A stretch of DNA of 64,000 nt from Clostridiaceae bacterium (GTDB lineage Bacteria > Bacillota > Clostridia > Oscillospirales > Acutalibacteraceae). The first letter of the stretch is position 1; every line of letters starts with the position of its first letter. Shown piece by piece: positions 60,111 to 64,000 of the stretch. The translations under genes and the position numbers were made by a program. Where the stretch lies: NCBI GenBank assembly GCA_030530095.1, contig JAUMVO010000006.1:1-64000 (forward strand), written 5' to 3'. Below the pieces are notes generated by a model that did not search any database, was not told the DNA's origin, and was given only the letters and a program-made list of their open reading frames with translations.

Positions 60111-61709
60111 TTAATTGTTTTCGCTTATCTTTTCGGCTATATATCTGAACACGGGAGCGCAGTCGGCAGAACCTCCCGAACCGTTTTCCTTAAAGACGGT
60201 CACGGCGTATTTCGGGCTTTCGTACGGAAAATAGCCGCAGAACCACGACTGAGTTATCTCGCTGCCGTTTTCATCGAACTGCCCTGACTGAGCGGTGGCG
60301 GTTTTACCTGCTGCCGATACGCCCAAAGGTTTCGCCTTGCCGAAAAGCATACTTTCAACCGTGTTAAAGAGAAGTCCTCCGACGGTATTCGCGGTGCTTT
60401 CGTGCATCACGCGGCGGGATGCGGGTAATTCAGCGCAGAGAAGCGTATCGCCGTTTTCGTCAATTACCGCCTTCATAAGACTCGGCGCACGGTAAACGCC
60501 GCCGTTGGCTATCGCGGCGTAAACCGCCGTCATCTGCAAAGGAGAAGCGAGCAGTCTCCCCTGCCCGAACGCGAGATTTGCGAGGTCCTGCGACGAGACT
60601 ATGCTGTCGGCGTCGGGCATAATCCCCGACGGAGTTTTCCAGCCGTCGCAAAGCTCGATACTGCTGCCCAGGCCTAAATTCGTACCCGCTTCGCATACCT
60701 TTTCCTTGCCTGTCAGAAGAGCAAGATTAATGAAATAGGGATTGCAGGAATTCGCCGTTGCACAAAACATATCAATTTTGCCGTGTCCCTGCTTTTTGTG
60801 ACACGAAAAGCTGTTTTTACCTATTGTAAAAGTGCCGTTGCACTCGTATTCAAGCGAGGTGTCAATACCGCTTTCAACCGCCGCGCAGGCGACGACCGCC
60901 TTAAAAACCGAACCCACGCAATAAGGCGTTATCGCCCTGTTGATAAACGGTGAATTCTTATCGTCAAGGCTGTCGGCGGGGTTTGACTGTGAGTATTCGG
61001 GAACGCTGGCTAACGCGAGTATTTCACTCGTTTCAACGTCGAGCACAACTGCCGCACCCGTACCGATTTCATAAAGCTCAAGCGCGCGTTCGCATATTTC
61101 CTGAATATCGCGGTCGATTGTGATTTGCAAGCCTGCCTGTGAACGGTAATTGTCGCTTTCGGCTGTCAGTGCGTCACCCTCCAGAGGCTTTGAGCGCGCG
61201 TCGACGTTGCAGATTATTTTTAAGCTTCCGCTGTTTTTCTTCAGGTATTCGTTGTAGTATTTTTCAAGTCCGCTAACTCCGTTTGACTCGCCGTCAATAT
61301 AGCCTACGGTATGAACGAGCAAGCCGTTATCACGGTAACGCGGGTATTTTTCAAACAGCAGGCAGGAATCGTTCTGTTCGCTTTTCAGCGCTCTGCCTAT
61401 GCCTATTCTCTTTGAGGAAACAAGCTTATATACTGTATCTCTGTCATCGGGTAATATCAGCGAGCCTGACTTGTTAAGGTCGTTTACCGACGGCTTTACC
61501 GCAATCATCTGTTCGGCAGTCGTACTGACAAGCGGCTTCATATTGCGGTCGTAAATCATACCCCTTGACGTGTCTGCAACGCTTGATACGGAGTTTTTCG
61601 TATAAGCCGCAGAAACACCCGTACCGGCATTGATAACGACCATTCTTGCGGCAAGTATGCCGAGTATGAAGCAGAACACAAAAAACAGAACGCAGACACG
61701 TTTAAGCAT
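60111..61709 (-). CDS. Class B penicillin-binding protein
   Basis: 532 residues. One N-terminal membrane anchor (VCVLFFVFCFILGILAARMV), a pedestal with RGMIYDRNMKPLVSTT, and the transpeptidase domain with SxxK in GSVFKAVVACA (near 268), SxN in TANSCNPYF (near 320) and KTA (in place of KTG) in AAGKTATAQSG (near 468). It cross-links peptidoglycan, in elongation, division or sporulation. It is smaller than FtsI with no PASTA domains. The AGAGGTG ribosome site lies within the hairpin at 61716. Confidence 0.9.
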   Translation of the reverse strand: MLKRVCVLFFVFCFILGILAARMVVINAGTGVSAAYTKNSVSSVADTSRGMIYDRNMKPLVSTTAEQMIAVKPSVNDLNKSGSLILPDDRDTVYKLVSSKRIGIGRALKSEQNDSCLLFEKYPRYRDNGLLVHTVGYIDGESNGVSGLEKYYNEYLKKNSGSLKIICNVDARSKPLEGDALTAESDNYRSQAGLQITIDRDIQEICERALELYEIGTGAAVVLDVETSEILALASVPEYSQSNPADSLDDKNSPFINRAITPYCVGSVFKAVVACAAVESGIDTSLEYECNGTFTIGKNSFSCHKKQGHGKIDMFCATANSCNPYFINLALLTGKEKVCEAGTNLGLGSSIELCDGWKTPSGIMPDADSIVSSQDLANLAFGQGRLLASPLQMTAVYAAIANGGVYRAPSLMKAVIDENGDTLLCAELPASRRVMHESTANTVGGLLFNTVESMLFGKAKPLGVSAAGKTATAQSGQFDENGSEITQSWFCGYFPYESPKYAVTVFKENGSGGSADCAPVFRYIAEKISENN

Positions 61710-61715
61710 AAAAAA

Positions 61716-61747
61716 GCACCTCTGTTCTATTATTGAACAAAGGTGTC
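61716..61747 (-). terminator. Hairpin holding the PBP ribosome site
   Basis: On the minus strand GACACCTTTGTTC and GAACAGAGGTGC pair around a 7-nt loop and are followed by TTTTTT then ATG. It can end the U32-protease transcript, but its right arm contains the AGAGGTG of the PBP gene. Confidence 0.75.
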
Positions 61748-61761
61748 TTATTTATTTTTAT

Positions 61762-62985
61762 TTATGCCTGTTTTCTTAAAAGCGCACCGCTTTCAAGTAT
61801 TAAATCCGATCTGATTTTCGCTTTCATCATCGGGTGAGGCGTACTCTCAAGCGCTTCGCCGTCAAGGTCGGTCATTTCGGTTACGGTGAAGCTCACGGGC
61901 TTTTTGCCGAATTCAAGCGCTTCAAGAGTATCGCCGACGGAAAACTTATTTCTCTGCCCGATATAAATCCAGCCGTCCTCGCATTTCTCAACGACCGCCA
62001 TAACGTCCCACTCCCTGCGGTAGCCGCCCTCGTAGGAAACATTGGCATTGATTTCGGGAGCTTCGTAATAGAAACCCGTGCCGTACTCGCGGTAGCTGAC
62101 CTTGCGCGTTTCATCGACAATCCACTGCTCTGGTTTGTAATCGTCAGATGGATTTTTCAGATAGCCGTCAACAGCCATACGGTAGGCATTGGTAATAACG
62201 GCGGTATAATATGCGGACTTCGCCCTGCCCTCAATCTTAAAGGAATCGACGCCCGCCTTAACGAGCTCGGGTATATGCTCAATCATACACATATCCTTTG
62301 AGTTGAGTATGTAGGTGCCGTTATGATTCTCGTCAATGGGGAAAAAATTGCCCTGTCTGTCCTTCTGCATAAGATAATACTCCCAGCGGCAGGGCTGGGC
62401 GCACTCGCCGCGGTTTGCGTCGCGGTTGACAAGGTAGTTTGACAAAAGGCATCTGCCCGAAAACGAAACGCACATCGCACCGTGCACAAAACACTCTATT
62501 TCAAGCTCCTTCGGCGTTTTCGCACGAAGCTCGGCAATATCGTTTAATGAAAGCTCACGCGCTAAGACAACGCGCTTGGCGCCTAAATTGTAAAACTCGT
62601 TTGCAGAAAGCCAGTTGACAATACCCGCCTGAGTTGAGATATGAACGTCAACGTCGGGTGCATATTTCTTACAGTAACTTAAAACGCCTATATCGGCAAC
62701 GATAAACGCATCCACGCCAGCAGAAGCCGCCGCCTTTATATACTCGGGCAGCTTTTCAATCTCGCTGTTTCGCGGCAAGGTGTTAAGCGTAAGATATATT
62801 CTCACGCCCTTGCCGTGAGCAAGCGTACAGATTTCGGTTAAAGCGTCAAAATCAAAATTCTGAGGTGCGGCTCTCATTGAAAACATGGTAGAGCCGACAT
62901 AGATTGCATCAGCGCCCGCTCTGAATGCCGCGTCAAAACGCTCTCTGTCGCCCGCGGGAGCGAGCACTTCCGGTTTTTTAATCAT
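61762..62985 (-). CDS. U32-family peptidase (tRNA hydroxylation protein TrhP-like)
   Basis: 407 residues from ATG 62985 with AGGAGATACT upstream. The N-terminal barrel has PEVLAPAGDRERFDAAFRAG and ADAIYVGSTMFSMRAA; the family signature is EIECFVHGAMCVSFSGRCLL (near 165), followed by Cys ligands in RGECAQPCRWEY. A C-terminal beta domain follows. Related proteins (YrrN/YrrO, TrhP) act in tRNA uridine hydroxylation rather than secreted proteolysis. It lies 45 bp after mltG, an order known from Firmicutes. Confidence 0.93.
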   Translation of the reverse strand: MIKKPEVLAPAGDRERFDAAFRAGADAIYVGSTMFSMRAAPQNFDFDALTEICTLAHGKGVRIYLTLNTLPRNSEIEKLPEYIKAAASAGVDAFIVADIGVLSYCKKYAPDVDVHISTQAGIVNWLSANEFYNLGAKRVVLARELSLNDIAELRAKTPKELEIECFVHGAMCVSFSGRCLLSNYLVNRDANRGECAQPCRWEYYLMQKDRQGNFFPIDENHNGTYILNSKDMCMIEHIPELVKAGVDSFKIEGRAKSAYYTAVITNAYRMAVDGYLKNPSDDYKPEQWIVDETRKVSYREYGTGFYYEAPEINANVSYEGGYRREWDVMAVVEKCEDGWIYIGQRNKFSVGDTLEALEFGKKPVSFTVTEMTDLDGEALESTPHPMMKAKIRSDLILESGALLRKQA

Positions 62986-63001
62986 AGTATCTCCTAAAAG
63001 C

Positions 63002-63025
63002 ACGGCGGAGAAAAATCTCCGCCGC
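63002..63025 (-). terminator. Hairpin after mltG
   Basis: GCGGCGGAGA and TCTCCGCCGT pair on the minus strand around a T-rich loop, followed by GCTTTTA; a moderate terminator that would let some transcription through to the U32 gene. Confidence 0.65.
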
Positions 63026-63030
63026 ATAGT

Positions 63031-64000
63031 TTAATTATTCTTGGATGCCGCCTGATCAGCCTTGTTTCTCTCGAAATCGTTTGCAATTCTCTCGGCATCT
63101 GTCGAAGCAAGATAAATCTTCTTGTTCTTGTCATGCGAGAAATAAACATAGTTCGTATCGGCGGGATTGAGCGCCGCATTGATAGCCGCGTCGCCCGGAT
63201 TACAGATAGCGCCTATGGGCAATCCCTCGCACTTATAGGTGTTGTAATTCTGGTTGAACGAGTTTAGCGAAACGGAATCGCTGACCTTCTTGGCAACGAA
63301 ATGGTCAACATAGTCCTTAGTGGCGTTACACTGAAGCGTCGGGAAAAGTCCCTTCTGCTTAAGTCGGTTGTGAAGTACCGAGGAAACAAGCGGCATCTGC
63401 TCGTCACCGTATGCCTCTTTTTCAATAATCGAGGCGAGCGTGATGACGTCGTCAATGCTCATACCGAGTTGATTTGCCTTAGCCTGATATTCTTCGGTCC
63501 ACTTGGACTTGAAGTTGTCGAGTAACTTGCGGATTACCGATGACGGATTCTCACCGATATAGAACTCATACGTATCGGGGTACAGATAACCCTCGAGCAC
63601 GTGATAACGTTTGTCCTTGTTTTGTTCCTGCGCTATGAACGAATACTCGGAACTGAAGTCAACGTCACGTACGGTTGTAAGGAACGACTCAGCCGTGCAG
63701 ACCTCGTACTTCTCAAGCTTCTCGGCAATCTGGTCGATATTGAAGCCCTCGGGGAAGGTAAGCTGAACGACCTCGCCCGTGATAGTCGGACGCTTGAAGG
63801 CTGAGAGCATATTCTCAAGTCCCATTGAACTCTTGAGATAATAAATACCCGTCAGGTAGTTGTCGTCTCTGTAATTCATCATCTTGGCAAAGATCATACA
63901 GAAATACTTGTGCTTGATAAGCTTATTCTTTTTAAGCAGCTTTATTGCGTGGGCAGTATCGGTATCTGCGGGAACATTAACCGTTACAACGGTTTCGTCG
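63031..64000 (-). CDS. mltG: MltG, endolytic murein transglycosylase (partial)
   Basis: The frame is open from the window edge (64000) to the stop at 63031, so at least 323 C-terminal residues are shown and the N-terminus with its membrane helix lies outside. ETVVTVNVPADTDTAHAIKL and LTFPEGFNIDQIAEKL precede the catalytic YceG domain: LEGYLYPDTYEF, ASIIEKEAYGDEQMPLVSSV (Glu near the centre) and CNPGDAAINAALNPADTNYV. It cuts nascent peptidoglycan strands and terminates their synthesis. Confidence 0.95.
   Translation of the reverse strand, partial: DETVVTVNVPADTDTAHAIKLLKKNKLIKHKYFCMIFAKMMNYRDDNYLTGIYYLKSSMGLENMLSAFKRPTITGEVVQLTFPEGFNIDQIAEKLEKYEVCTAESFLTTVRDVDFSSEYSFIAQEQNKDKRYHVLEGYLYPDTYEFYIGENPSSVIRKLLDNFKSKWTEEYQAKANQLGMSIDDVITLASIIEKEAYGDEQMPLVSSVLHNRLKQKGLFPTLQCNATKDYVDHFVAKKVSDSVSLNSFNQNYNTYKCEGLPIGAICNPGDAAINAALNPADTNYVYFSHDKNKKIYLASTDAERIANDFERNKADQAASKNN

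Overview
The window looks like the chromosome of an anaerobic, low-to-mid GC Clostridia member, probably an Oscillospirales/Ruminococcaceae-type gut bacterium. This is inferred from Firmicutes gene order (rplS-lepB-lepB-rbgA-rnhB-yraN; tig-clpP-clpX), a desulfoferrodoxin, a DUF1540 Cys-rich peptide, strong GGAGG-type ribosome sites and plant-polysaccharide enzymes (GH51, GH127-like, an acetylesterase-like hydrolase). No rRNA, tRNA, CRISPR array or transposase gene was seen.

Accessory block 1 (about 0.1-9.75 kb) is nearly all on the minus strand and lies between two copies of a 47-bp direct repeat. It encodes a glycine-zipper protein, a TerB-like protein with an amphipathic repeat tail, a large Gly/Ala-rich protein, two proteins that share an N-terminal EF-hand, a zinc-ribbon protein interrupted by an in-frame TGA exactly where the fourth Cys ligand is expected, an ADP-ribosylglycohydrolase and a Sel1-repeat protein. 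A plus-strand pair inside it (3.9-4.9 kb) carries a clear deletion scar.

Accessory block 2 (about 9.8-23.9 kb) is the most interesting part. It holds a WYL-domain transcription factor, a retron (reverse transcriptase with NAXXH and VTG motifs, preceded by a 205-nt msr/msd-like RNA closed by a 14-bp a1/a2 stem), two phosphatases of different folds, a SLOG/DUF1273 protein, a divergent alkyladenine-glycosylase-like protein, an agmatine-deiminase-like enzyme, an AAA+ ATPase with a degenerate partner, a TipAS protein, a rhomboid protease and a MATE pump. Seven sites share one promoter design: an 18-bp inverted repeat TGTNCC-N6-GGNACA, exactly 10 nt, then the -10 hexamer, with no -35. They sit before the retron, both sides of the WYL gene, the SLOG gene, the phosphatase operon and (twice) the AAA+ gene. 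I infer a local WYL regulon that may respond to DNA damage or phage.

From 24 kb onward the content is mostly metabolic or core: a GH38/57-like protein, hydrolases, a split chromate transporter, GH127-like enzyme, ABC exporter, ferredoxin-nitroreductase, citrate synthase, the folate operon folE-folP-folB-folK, a transglutaminase-like and an LCP-like exported protein, tig-clpP-clpX, thrC, the rplS cluster, LMW-PTP plus a membrane-anchored GH51 arabinofuranosidase, metY-cysK with an Rrf2 regulator, a class B penicillin-binding protein, a U32 protease and a partial mltG. Two unusual arrays of short hairpins joined by a constant spacer (46.9-47.1 kb beside a four-helix-bundle gene, and 51.7-51.8 kb alone) interrupt this core region.
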